Part shown: piece after piece, positions 43,720-50,967 of the stretch
How positions within the stretch are numbered: position 1 is the first letter of the stretch
Layout of the letters: each line of letters opens with the position of its first letter
Source: VBAS01 sp035318985
GTDB taxonomy: Bacteria; Bacteroidota; Bacteroidia; Chitinophagales; Chitinophagaceae
DNA length: 50,967 bases
Assembly (NCBI GenBank): GCA_035318985.1
Contig: DATHDP010000052.1
Span: forward strand, 1 to 50,967
Reading direction: 5' to 3'
The notes under the pieces: generated by a model
Told to the model about the DNA's origin: nothing
Seen by the model: the letters and a program-made list of their open reading frames with translations, nothing else
Database searches by the model: none
Program-made: the position numbers and the translations under genes

Positions 43720-44997
43720 ATGATAAAGATCGTCAACCCCCGCACTGTTCTTATTTCAGTTGTTATCCTGTTTATATCCTTGTTGGGTCAGTCGCAGGTA
43801 ATACAAACCGGCACAAAAAACAGTTCTGTTGATTATGAAAGATTGGCGAAGATCGATGAATTGGTAAATGAGTATATCAGTAAAAACTGGTTGACAGGAT
43901 CTGTTTCTATTGTGATAAAAGATAACCAGGTTGTACAATATAAAGGATATGGATATGCGGATGTAGCAACAAAAAAACCTATGAAGAATGATGCCATCTT
44001 CCGAATTATGTCTCAGACAAAAGCTATAACAAGTATTGGTGCCATGATCTTATATGAACAAGGTAAATTTTTACTTGATCAACCAATTTCAGATTTCATT
44101 CCTGAGTTTAAAAACCCTGTGGTGTTGGATAAATTCAATGATGCAGATACTACCTACACAACTGTTCCTGCAAAAAGCGAGATCACTTTTCGCCAGTTGT
44201 TCACGCATACTTCCGGTCTTGATTACACAGATATCGGAAGTTCAAAGGTTGCTGCTATCTATTCAAAGAATCATATCCCTTCAGGTCTTGGTTATTTTGA
44301 TGCAGATCTTTTGGAAAGAATGAAAGCATTAGGCAAACTTCCTTTAAGTTTTCAGCCAGGTGAAAAATGGCAATACGGATTAAACAGTGATCTTCTTGGA
44401 TGTCTAATAGAAGTGATCAGTGGAATGAACCTGGAAGATTTCTTAAGAAAAAATATTTTTGACCCATTGGGAATGAAAGACACTTATTTCAATGTGCCTT
44501 CTCCTAAAGCCAATCGTTTGGCAACAGTATATACGGAGGATGCGTCAAGTAAGATCATTCCATGGAGTCATGAATTTCGCAATATAGATCCTGATTATCC
44601 CATCATGAAGAAACGTTATTTTTCAGGAGGGGCCGGTCTTTCATCCACGGCATTTGATTATGCCATCTTTATGCAAATGCTATTAAATGGGGGTAAGTAT
44701 AATGGTCATCAAATATTGGGAAAAAGAACAGTTGAAATGATAACCAGTGGTCAGCTAAAAGAGGGAATGCTCGGTGACGATAATATGGGATTAGGTTTTG
44801 GTATCACTTCAGAAAAAACAGCAGCTAAAGAGCCACGTAATGCAGGTTCATTTTCCTGGGGAGGATACTACGGCACTACTTACTGGGCCGATCCAAAATC
44901 AAAACTTGTTTGTCTTTTTATGACACAACAGAACCCCAATAGTCATGGTGATCTTGAAGCAAAGTTTGAAGCAATAGTTTATTCAAGTTTAAAATAA
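43720..44997 (+). CDS. Serine hydrolase, beta-lactamase (class C) family
   Basis: 425 residues, signal peptide (VLISVVILFISLLGQSQ). SxxK motif at Ser98-Lys101 (RIMSQTKAITS), a Y-x-N motif in WQYGLNSDLLG, and SWGGYYGTTYWADP as the third motif near the C-terminus. A peptidase/esterase/transesterase-type protein of this class; its substrate is not predictable. Its 3' end is 12 bases from the convergent alpha/beta hydrolase stop. A second family member lies at 22901-24235. Confidence 0.88.
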   Translation: MIKIVNPRTVLISVVILFISLLGQSQVIQTGTKNSSVDYERLAKIDELVNEYISKNWLTGSVSIVIKDNQVVQYKGYGYADVATKKPMKNDAIFRIMSQTKAITSIGAMILYEQGKFLLDQPISDFIPEFKNPVVLDKFNDADTTYTTVPAKSEITFRQLFTHTSGLDYTDIGSSKVAAIYSKNHIPSGLGYFDADLLERMKALGKLPLSFQPGEKWQYGLNSDLLGCLIEVISGMNLEDFLRKNIFDPLGMKDTYFNVPSPKANRLATVYTEDASSKIIPWSHEFRNIDPDYPIMKKRYFSGGAGLSSTAFDYAIFMQMLLNGGKYNGHQILGKRTVEMITSGQLKEGMLGDDNMGLGFGITSEKTAAKEPRNAGSFSWGGYYGTTYWADPKSKLVCLFMTQQNPNSHGDLEAKFEAIVYSSLK

Positions 44998-45008
44998 AAA
45001 GTTCCCTT

Positions 45009-45935
45009 TTAATTTTCTTTCAGAAAAGAAATGATTTTTTGGTTGACCAGTGCTGGTTTTTCCAGGTAAGGCAAATGACGGGCATCATCAACAGGAAAAA
45101 AGTCCACAGGTAATATTTTTCTGAGTGAATCGCTGTATTTAAATGAAACCGTTTCATCTTCTCTGCCCCATATTAATAAAATTTTTTTCTGAAGACCGCC
45201 GAGTACCTGGTAATTTGAAATAATGGAATCAGCCGAATAATTATTCCTGGTGGAGATCAATGCATGCCTGAATCCTTTGTATTGCATTTGAATTTTATAT
45301 TTATCTGCCCAACCCGGAAATTGTTCCGGGTATTTAAAATCATCCAATTGTCCTGCTGCTTGTTTTTCATGATCAACCGCCATCTTATAGTTTGCGACTA
45401 TCTCCCCCACATCTATTTTACCGAAAGCATAAACAGGGTCAACCAAAATTATTTTATCGATCAATTGCGGATAATGCGCAGCAAAATCGGATACCACGGC
45501 ACCACCAAATGAAACTCCTGCTAAGTTTACCGGAGTTTGTAATTTGAGCGAAGTGACCAGGTCGTGTAGTTGAGTTCTGTATAAAACAGCATCATAAACA
45601 AGATTGGGGCGATCAGAAAATCCTCTGCCAAATTCATCATAACGAATTACATGAAATCCTGCTTTTATAAGACTATCATACGTTCCATCCCATATATAAT
45701 AGGGAACGCTAAAACCATGAACGAGTATAATAACTTTACCGGAATCAACTCCACCAGACTCATAATGTGTAATGCCAGCTATTAGTTCTATAAATTGGCC
45801 ACTGGTATTTTTTCTTGCAGATGCATTCATTGTTTTTGTTTCCTGGTTATTGATAAGAAACTTAACCCAGAAATAAATTCCGGCAAGTACAATGAGTACA
45901 AATAAAACAAGCAGTATTCGTTTGATGATTTTCAT
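45009..45935 (-). CDS. Membrane-anchored alpha/beta hydrolase
   Basis: 308 residues. A single N-terminal membrane segment (RILLVLFVLIVLAGIYFWV), then an alpha/beta hydrolase: VIILVHGFSVPYYIWDG (oxyanion region), DEFGRGFSDRP, nucleophile GVSFGG, acid in LLIWGREDETV and His in DDARHLPYLEKP. Acts on an ester or amide; unknown which. It probably belongs with the next upstream gene on the same strand (29-base gap). Confidence 0.88.
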   Translation of the reverse strand: MKIIKRILLVLFVLIVLAGIYFWVKFLINNQETKTMNASARKNTSGQFIELIAGITHYESGGVDSGKVIILVHGFSVPYYIWDGTYDSLIKAGFHVIRYDEFGRGFSDRPNLVYDAVLYRTQLHDLVTSLKLQTPVNLAGVSFGGAVVSDFAAHYPQLIDKIILVDPVYAFGKIDVGEIVANYKMAVDHEKQAAGQLDDFKYPEQFPGWADKYKIQMQYKGFRHALISTRNNYSADSIISNYQVLGGLQKKILLIWGREDETVSFKYSDSLRKILPVDFFPVDDARHLPYLEKPALVNQKIISFLKEN

Positions 45936-45964
45936 GAGTTCAAGATAATGAAAGACGACGACGA

Positions 45965-46621
45965 TTACTTAATCTTTTGTTCGATCCAATCCTTTGTAAT
46001 AGTGGTAAGCAGTTTTATAATATCCTGTTTGCCGGCTTTAAAACCATGATTGGCTCCTTCTATTTTTATAAGCTCGGCAAGAGGAAGTGATGAGGTTACC
46101 TTTTCTATCAATTTCCACGTGGCAAACTCATCTCTTGATCCTTGTAAAAACAGCATTGGTGATCTTACATCTTTTAAATGTTCAGCTCTTTCAATAGAAG
46201 GTTTACCAGGCGCATGTAAAGGAAAACCATAAAAAATAATTCCCTTTACATCGTCATTTGGATGCGCTGCAAGACATTGCGAGGTCATTCGTCCTCCAAA
46301 AGATTTTCCTGCAACAAAAAGCGGAAGCTTTGGAAATAATTTTTGTGTTTTTAAAATTGCTGCTTCAATTGTTTGATGAGCAACAATGGGAGTATCGGGT
46401 CTTCCTTTTTTATTTTCAGTAAATGGGAAATTGAAGCGCATTGTAGCAATGCCGGCTTCAGAAAGCGATTGAGATAATGTGACCATGAAAGAATGATGCA
46501 TGCCTGCACCTGCGCCGTGAGCAATCGTCATAATGCATTTGCTTTTCTGCGGAACAAAACATTCAGCCGTTACAGAACCGATGGCAGGAGAAATTTTCAG
46601 CGACAGGGATTTAGTCTTCAT
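45965..46621 (-). CDS. Alpha/beta hydrolase of the Tex30/KANL3 type
   Basis: 218 residues. TIAHGAGAGMHHSFM, RFNFPFTENKKGRPD, nucleophile AGKSFGGRMTS, YGFPLHAPGKP, LQGSRDEFATW (acid) and EGANHGFK (His). This is the small dienelactone-hydrolase-like family without a lid domain. Cytoplasmic, no signal peptide. The next gene downstream on the same strand is another alpha/beta hydrolase. Confidence 0.88.
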   Translation of the reverse strand: MKTKSLSLKISPAIGSVTAECFVPQKSKCIMTIAHGAGAGMHHSFMVTLSQSLSEAGIATMRFNFPFTENKKGRPDTPIVAHQTIEAAILKTQKLFPKLPLFVAGKSFGGRMTSQCLAAHPNDDVKGIIFYGFPLHAPGKPSIERAEHLKDVRSPMLFLQGSRDEFATWKLIEKVTSSLPLAELIKIEGANHGFKAGKQDIIKLLTTITKDWIEQKIK

Positions 46622-46718
46622 TTTTTGAAATTTAATAATACCAATTTAAAATTTAACTTTTGAAATCTATTGACTTGCTTTATTTTTTTATTCTTTCCTT
46701 CCATCTTACTTTCACCGC

Positions 46719-48548
46719 ATGCACCCGCATATTCAAACATTACTACGATGCATCGGGCTTGAAGAAAAAGAACAGGTACAGCGATTCAGTCTTGATCAGC
46801 AGCATACATTAAGATCATTAAAGGCGGAAGGACTTGCGCTGCATCCGATAATTGTCACAAGGAAAAACTTTGGTTACGCCGATTATCCTGAAATAAGTTT
46901 TAAGCTGAACTTTCCTCCTGAAGCGAATATGTTTAAAGATGGCGCTGCTATCGAATGTTTTATTGCAGGCGAAGAACCGGTGAAGGGTGTTTTAATAAGT
47001 TTGGATGGAAAGAATGGTGAGTTCCGCTTATTTGCTCCCGATTTTCCGGATTGGATTGAAGATGATGGAGTGGGTGTTAAACTCTCTCCCGATACCCGCA
47101 CTACCAGCATCATGAAAAAAGTGTTGAATGAATTAGAAAACAATAAACCTTTATTCAAATTATTTGAACAGTTACATGATGATACAACAAAAACCCCTGG
47201 CAATCCTCTTTTAAAAAATACTTCACTTAGCTTTCGCAATCGTGAGTTAAATGAAAGCCAACAACAAGCTGTTGTTGCTATTACACAAAACGAACAAATA
47301 ACTATTGTACATGGTCCGCCGGGAACGGGAAAGACCACCACGCTTATCGAAGCTATTATACAATTGATCAATAATGGTGAAAAGATATTGGTATCAGCGC
47401 CGAGTAATACAGCGGTAGATAATATAGCCAAAGGTTTACTTCAGCAAGGCGTGAAATTGTTAAGAGTAGGTAATGCAAGCAAGGCAGATGAAGCGATCTT
47501 CGCTCATACACCCGAAGGAAGGTTGGCAAACAGTAAACAGCAAAAAGAGATCAAGCAATTAAAACAAAGAGCTGAAGAGTTTCGAAAGATGGCGCTGAAA
47601 TACAAACGCAGTTTTGGTAAAGCTGAAAGAGAGCAACGTCAGCTATTGTTCAAAGAGGTAAAAAATATAAGGCTTGAGATAAAAAAATTACAGGCTTACA
47701 ATGAGGAAAAATTATTTGAAGAAGCCGATGTGGTCGCAGGGACACCAATAGGGATATACGATTCAGGAATTGATCATCATCATTTTCATACACTCGTTTT
47801 GGATGAAGCCGGACAATGTATTGAACCATTGGCATGGTGTATATTCCCGTTAGCTGAGAAGATCGTATTAGCCGGCGATCATTGGCAACTTCCGCCTACT
47901 GTATTAAGTTATGAAGCAGCAAAACTTGGATTTAATATTTCTATACTGGAAGTAGTTATTAAAACAGTTGATCCGGTTTTTTTACTCAACACACAATACA
48001 GGATGAAAGAAGTGATCGCAGGGTTCAGCAGCAATTATTTTTACAATAATGAGTTGTTGAGCCCGGCACATTTACAAAATACCGGAACGCATATAACTTT
48101 TATCGATACAGCTGGTTCTGGCAATCATGAAGAACGTGGCGCCGATGGCAGCAGCTTGCAAAACAAAGGTGAGTTGGCAATCGTTCAAAAATTATTCGAA
48201 ACAGAATCACTTGATCCGTTAAAGACAGCATTCATTTCACCTTATGCCGGGCAAGTAGTTGCGGCCAAAGAACTTTTGCCAAAGCAACTTCGCATCAGTA
48301 CTATTGACAGTTTCCAGGGACAGGAAAAAGAAAATATCATTTTATCGTTAGTGCGTAGCAATGATGATGGGGAGATTGGTTTTTTAAAAGACTATCGCCG
48401 TATGAATGTTGCCATCACCCGGGCAAAAGAACAGCTATTTGTTATTGGTGATAGTGCCACTATAGGAGCTGATGCTTTTTACAACGCATTTTTAACTTAT
48501 ATCGAAAAAAACGGAGTGTATCGAACTGTTTGGGAATTTGAACTATAA
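46719..48548 (+). CDS. Upf1/IGHMBP2-like superfamily 1 helicase
   Basis: 609 residues. Walker A HGPPGTGKTTTLIEAI near 198-213, motif Ia LVSAPSNTAVDNIAKGL, Walker B LVLDEAGQCIEPLAW, LAGDHWQLPPTV, QYRMKE, then STIDSFQGQEKENIILSLVRS and NVAITRAKEQL (motifs V and VI). The N-terminal ~170 residues form a beta-barrel-like domain of the IGHMBP2/Upf1 type (SF1B, 5'-3' polarity expected). Bacterial members probably unwind RNA or DNA; a cellular role is not established. The stop lies 8 bases from a convergent small gene. Confidence 0.92.
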   Translation: MHPHIQTLLRCIGLEEKEQVQRFSLDQQHTLRSLKAEGLALHPIIVTRKNFGYADYPEISFKLNFPPEANMFKDGAAIECFIAGEEPVKGVLISLDGKNGEFRLFAPDFPDWIEDDGVGVKLSPDTRTTSIMKKVLNELENNKPLFKLFEQLHDDTTKTPGNPLLKNTSLSFRNRELNESQQQAVVAITQNEQITIVHGPPGTGKTTTLIEAIIQLINNGEKILVSAPSNTAVDNIAKGLLQQGVKLLRVGNASKADEAIFAHTPEGRLANSKQQKEIKQLKQRAEEFRKMALKYKRSFGKAEREQRQLLFKEVKNIRLEIKKLQAYNEEKLFEEADVVAGTPIGIYDSGIDHHHFHTLVLDEAGQCIEPLAWCIFPLAEKIVLAGDHWQLPPTVLSYEAAKLGFNISILEVVIKTVDPVFLLNTQYRMKEVIAGFSSNYFYNNELLSPAHLQNTGTHITFIDTAGSGNHEERGADGSSLQNKGELAIVQKLFETESLDPLKTAFISPYAGQVVAAKELLPKQLRISTIDSFQGQEKENIILSLVRSNDDGEIGFLKDYRRMNVAITRAKEQLFVIGDSATIGADAFYNAFLTYIEKNGVYRTVWEFEL

Positions 48549-48556
48549 GTGTTTAT

Positions 48557-48796
48557 TCATGTATGTTTTTCTTTCGTTTTCTTTTGCCGGCCATATGCAT
48601 TTTTATCTGCACTCTTTGAGGTTGGAAAATCATTTCCCTTACCGGTATCATCATAACCAGCTCCAACTTTCCGTACCGACGAAGGTGAATGACTACCGGT
48701 ATTAAAATCCTCGTCCTGTTTTGGCGAAAGAACTTTCATGTTCTTCGAATCCTTCTTGCGGCCTTTGCTTTCATCATTATTCTTCCGTTGGGTCAT
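48557..48796 (-). CDS. Small hydrophilic protein, probably disordered
   Basis: 79 residues, no hydrophobic stretch. Rich in Lys, Asp, Ser and Gly (TQRKNNDESKGRKKDSKNM; GHS/PSS; KVGAGYDDTGKGNDFPTS). Looks like an intrinsically disordered protein of the small stress-related kind in Bacteroidota; no family recognised. Convergent with the helicase gene. Confidence 0.6.
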   Translation of the reverse strand: MTQRKNNDESKGRKKDSKNMKVLSPKQDEDFNTGSHSPSSVRKVGAGYDDTGKGNDFPTSKSADKNAYGRQKKTKEKHT

Positions 48797-48859
48797 AAGA
48801 TATTCTTTACTGCATTAAACATTTTGATCAATAAATTAAAAAATGACGGCGAGTCTTCT

Positions 48860-49243
48860 TTAACACACAAGTTTATTGAGTGAATTGTTAAGTTCATCTT
48901 TAGAAAAAGGTTTTTCAAAAAACATATCGGCTCCGTTTGCCAAAGCTACATCTCTTGCAGAGGCAAATCCGGAGATCATGATTATCTTGATGGCAGCGTA
49001 CTTTTTCTTAATATAACTGATAAAATCAACGCCAAATCCATCTGGTAATTTATTGTCCAATATAATAACTGAAGGCTGCTCTTTCTGGAGATATTCATCG
49101 GCGGAAGAGAGATCCTTTACATAATCTAATTCAAAATCATTTTCATTAAGTATGATATTAAGCAATAAACCGATCTCACCTTCATCTTCGATCACAAGGA
49201 CTTTTTTAGCGGTTTTTTTTGTGGGTGCAGTTACGTTTGACAT
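48860..49243 (-). CDS. Single-domain response regulator (CheY-like)
   Basis: 127 residues. Receiver domain only: KVLVIEDEGEIG (acidic Glu19/Asp20), phosphoacceptor Asp63 in IILDNKLPDGFG, Ser91 in IMISGFAS, and Lys111 in FFEKPFS. No output domain, so it works through a partner. No histidine kinase is in the window. Two near-identical 20-base direct repeats lie upstream of its start. Confidence 0.93.
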   Translation of the reverse strand: MSNVTAPTKKTAKKVLVIEDEGEIGLLLNIILNENDFELDYVKDLSSADEYLQKEQPSVIILDNKLPDGFGVDFISYIKKKYAAIKIIMISGFASARDVALANGADMFFEKPFSKDELNNSLNKLVC

Positions 49244-49296
49244 AATGTTGTTTTTTGTATAAATGACTTGAGAATACAGGGAATAAAATCATTATA

Positions 49297-49343
49297 CAAA
49301 ATGCCTGCCTGATTTACAATATGCAAAATGCCTGTCTGATTTA
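49297..49343. repeat. Two direct repeats upstream of the response regulator
   Basis: CAAAATGCCTGCCTGATTTA (49297-49316) and CAAAATGCCTGTCTGATTTA (49324-49343) differ at one base and have 27-base spacing from start to start. They are in the gap between the response regulator and the permease, within the expected upstream region of the former. Confidence 0.7.
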
Positions 49344-49380
49344 AATCTTTTATGGGTAATTATTTCCCCAGGAGTCCTTA

Positions 49381-50130
49381 TTATCTTAGAAAGATGACCA
49401 CAGCACCAATTAATGTAAGTACAATAACTACTTTTCGATAGTGATCGTCTTTGATCCGTTTAACTATTTTTAATCCTATAAAAAAGCCAAGAGCCAATGC
49501 GGGAATTAGCAATAGGTCAGTTTGCAAACTGGTGGTCGTAATATTTTTCCAATAAAACACCTGGAATGGAAGTTTAAATAAATTAATGACCAGGAATAGC
49601 CAGGCTGATGTTCCAATGAAGTGATTTTTTGGCAATCGCATCGCCAGAAAATAAAGATTAGAAAAGGCACCAGCTAAATTTCCAAGCATAGTAGTGAAGC
49701 CCGCCATTACACCAGTGCTTGCGGCAAACAAGGGATGAGTAGGAACGTTTTCTGATTTGATGATCTCCATTAACACCATAATGATAACAGTGAGAATGAT
49801 AATTATCGCCATTATTTTTCTGAAAACCACTTCATTCATATCCTTGCCTGCATAAACTCCGATCAAAATACCGGCTGCCATCCATGGTATAAGTTTCCAG
49901 AAATGTTTCCATTGTGCATGCCGGTGATAATAAAGTACGGCGCCAATATCTGCAACACACAATAATGGCAATACGATACCGGTGGATGCTTTGCCTCCGA
50001 ATACTAATGCCATTAATGTTACATTAAGCATGTCAATACCACGAAGACCTGCTTTTGCAAGACCCAAAATAAATGCGCCTGTAAATACTAATATTAAATT
50101 GATAACCGACCAGGTTGAAAGTATCTCCAT
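49381..50130 (-). CDS. TauE/SafE-family sulfite/anion exporter-type permease
   Basis: 249 residues with about eight hydrophobic segments, for example IVLPLLCVADIGAVLYYH, IMAIIIILTVIIMVLMEI, TTMLGNLAGAFSNLYFLAMR and LLLIPALALGFFIGLKIVKR. The pattern, with GLAKAGLRGIDML near the N-terminus, is that of TauE/SafE (DUF81) proteins, which are anion exporters of sulfite, sulfoacetate or similar. No neighbouring sulfur gene supports a specific substrate. It may follow the OmpA gene on the same strand. Confidence 0.88.
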   Translation of the reverse strand: MEILSTWSVINLILVFTGAFILGLAKAGLRGIDMLNVTLMALVFGGKASTGIVLPLLCVADIGAVLYYHRHAQWKHFWKLIPWMAAGILIGVYAGKDMNEVVFRKIMAIIIILTVIIMVLMEIIKSENVPTHPLFAASTGVMAGFTTMLGNLAGAFSNLYFLAMRLPKNHFIGTSAWLFLVINLFKLPFQVFYWKNITTTSLQTDLLLIPALALGFFIGLKIVKRIKDDHYRKVVIVLTLIGAVVIFLR

Positions 50131-50201
50131 GTTTTTTTAAAGAATGGTCAAGATACATAATCGGATTTATCCGGGAATTATGGTAGCCAGATGTAAAAGC
50201 T

Positions 50202-50967
50202 TTAATTCTTGAGTATCTTAAATTCAACTCTTCGATTTAGCTGGCGGTTCTCCGGTGTATCATTATCAGCTACCGGTACTGTTTCACCATATCCATGTGA
50301 TGTGATGCGATTGGAAGCAATACCTTTTGAAAGAATATATTCCATGACTGATCTTGCACGATTGTCACTTAATTTAAAATTGTAATCATCCGAACCATAG
50401 CTGTCCGTATGTGCACTCATTTCAATTTCAATAGCAGGATTTTCTTGTAATAATTTCACTACACGATCAAGTTCTACAAATGATTCTGATCTCAGGTCCC
50501 ATTTATCAAAATCAAAAAACACATTGTTCAGTCTTACTACTTGTCCGATCTCGATAGGTACGAGATAAAGGTCCTTGTGTATTTCCCTATAACCAATTTT
50601 TACCAGCGAATCAAGATTCAGATTTTCTGATTGTGCAAAAAATTTATCAGCCGTTGCTCTTATCAAATAATTTTTATCATAGGGTAATACGATCTTAAAA
50701 GAACCATCTATTGCACTTGATACTCCGTTCCCTGCTTCTAAGCCATCAGGCAATGTTTCATATATCAGCGAAGCACATAATGGTTGTTTTGTTTTTGCAT
50801 TGAAAACATTTCCTGTTACCATCACGATAGGCTTCGGCCTTTCTTTTTCCAGCAATTTCACTTTTACAATATCAGATTCGCCATATCCTCCTTCGCTGTT
50901 TGTCAAGTATGCATATTCACCACCGGCATCCAGTGTAAAAAATGCATCCCATTCAGGAGTATTGATA
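50202..50967 (-). CDS. OmpA-family C-terminal protein, 5' part outside window
   Basis: The reading frame is open to the right edge, so the N-terminus is missing; an internal TTG at 50906 should not be taken as the start. Upstream visible residues TPEWDAFFTLDAGGEYAYLT then NSEGGYGESDI match the PD40/beta-propeller repeats of Bacteroidota OmpA proteins. Next is a carboxypeptidase-regulatory-like domain (VTGNVFNAKTKQPLCASLIY). The C-terminus is an OmpA peptidoglycan-binding domain: VFFDFDKWDLRSESFVELD, IEMSAHTDSYGSDDYN, LSDNRARSVMEYI, with the Asp and Arg that hold peptidoglycan. Probably outer-membrane and peptidoglycan-anchored. Confidence 0.88.
   Translation of the reverse strand, partial: INTPEWDAFFTLDAGGEYAYLTNSEGGYGESDIVKVKLLEKERPKPIVMVTGNVFNAKTKQPLCASLIYETLPDGLEAGNGVSSAIDGSFKIVLPYDKNYLIRATADKFFAQSENLNLDSLVKIGYREIHKDLYLVPIEIGQVVRLNNVFFDFDKWDLRSESFVELDRVVKLLQENPAIEIEMSAHTDSYGSDDYNFKLSDNRARSVMEYILSKGIASNRITSHGYGETVPVADNDTPENRQLNRRVEFKILKN

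Overview
The window looks like chromosomal DNA of a Bacteroidota member, most like the Chitinophagaceae. The signs are: AT-rich DNA with few recognisable Shine-Dalgarno sites; an ECF sigma / FecR / STN / TonB-receptor locus; carboxypeptidase-regulatory domains on surface proteins; a GIN-domain lipoprotein; GH29 fucosidase; GMC, sugar-isomerase and Gfo/Idh enzymes; and many secreted serine hydrolases. No rRNA, tRNA or CRISPR array was seen. Both end genes run off the window (a Gfo/Idh oxidoreductase on the left, an OmpA-type protein on the right).

Layout. 1-7.4 kb: sugar oxidation and isomerisation genes around a secreted caspase/TPR protein, with an alpha/beta hydrolase broken by a one-base frameshift. 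7.4-12.4 kb: an accessory patch with a 1259-residue STAND NTPase (nuclease-like N-terminus, probable antiphage protein), then a scrap of the yihY gene between two direct repeats, a two-hairpin REPIN-like unit, a REP-associated Y1 transposase and a REP-like element. 12.4-16.5 kb (all minus strand): a three-gene set (ATP-grasp enzyme, YqcI/YcgG haem N-hydroxylase-like protein, DUF1989 protein), a second REP-like copy, intact yihY and a small cupin. 16.6-20.6 kb: calcium-type P-ATPase and an Nramp-like transporter without the classic metal motifs. 20.8-25.2 kb: PCC/DUF296 protein, alpha-L-fucosidase, serine hydrolase, RRM protein and a small unknown. 25.4-35.8 kb: hypothetical and surface proteins, a peptidase remnant, a frameshifted bicupin, tandem secreted paralogues, SGNH hydrolase, TerB-like protein and an ABC exporter. 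35.9-42.5 kb: an ECF sigma regulon. 42.6-51 kb: LLM oxidoreductase, hydrolases, an Upf1-like helicase, a single-domain response regulator, TauE/SafE permease and OmpA-family protein.

The most informative results are: (i) two matching promoter-like sequences (GGGGTA, 12 nt, GTTGTTATA), one before the sigma gene and one before the TonB receptor, which suggest an autoregulated regulon; (ii) in that regulon the STN signalling domain sits on a separate protein with 16-residue surface repeats, not on the receptor; (iii) the REP/transposase cluster, where two hairpin copies differ by a compensatory base-pair change; (iv) the STAND NTPase; and (v) the ATP-grasp / N-hydroxylase / DUF1989 set, which may act on a guanidine-type substrate. 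All functional statements are by-eye motif recognition; no database search was run.
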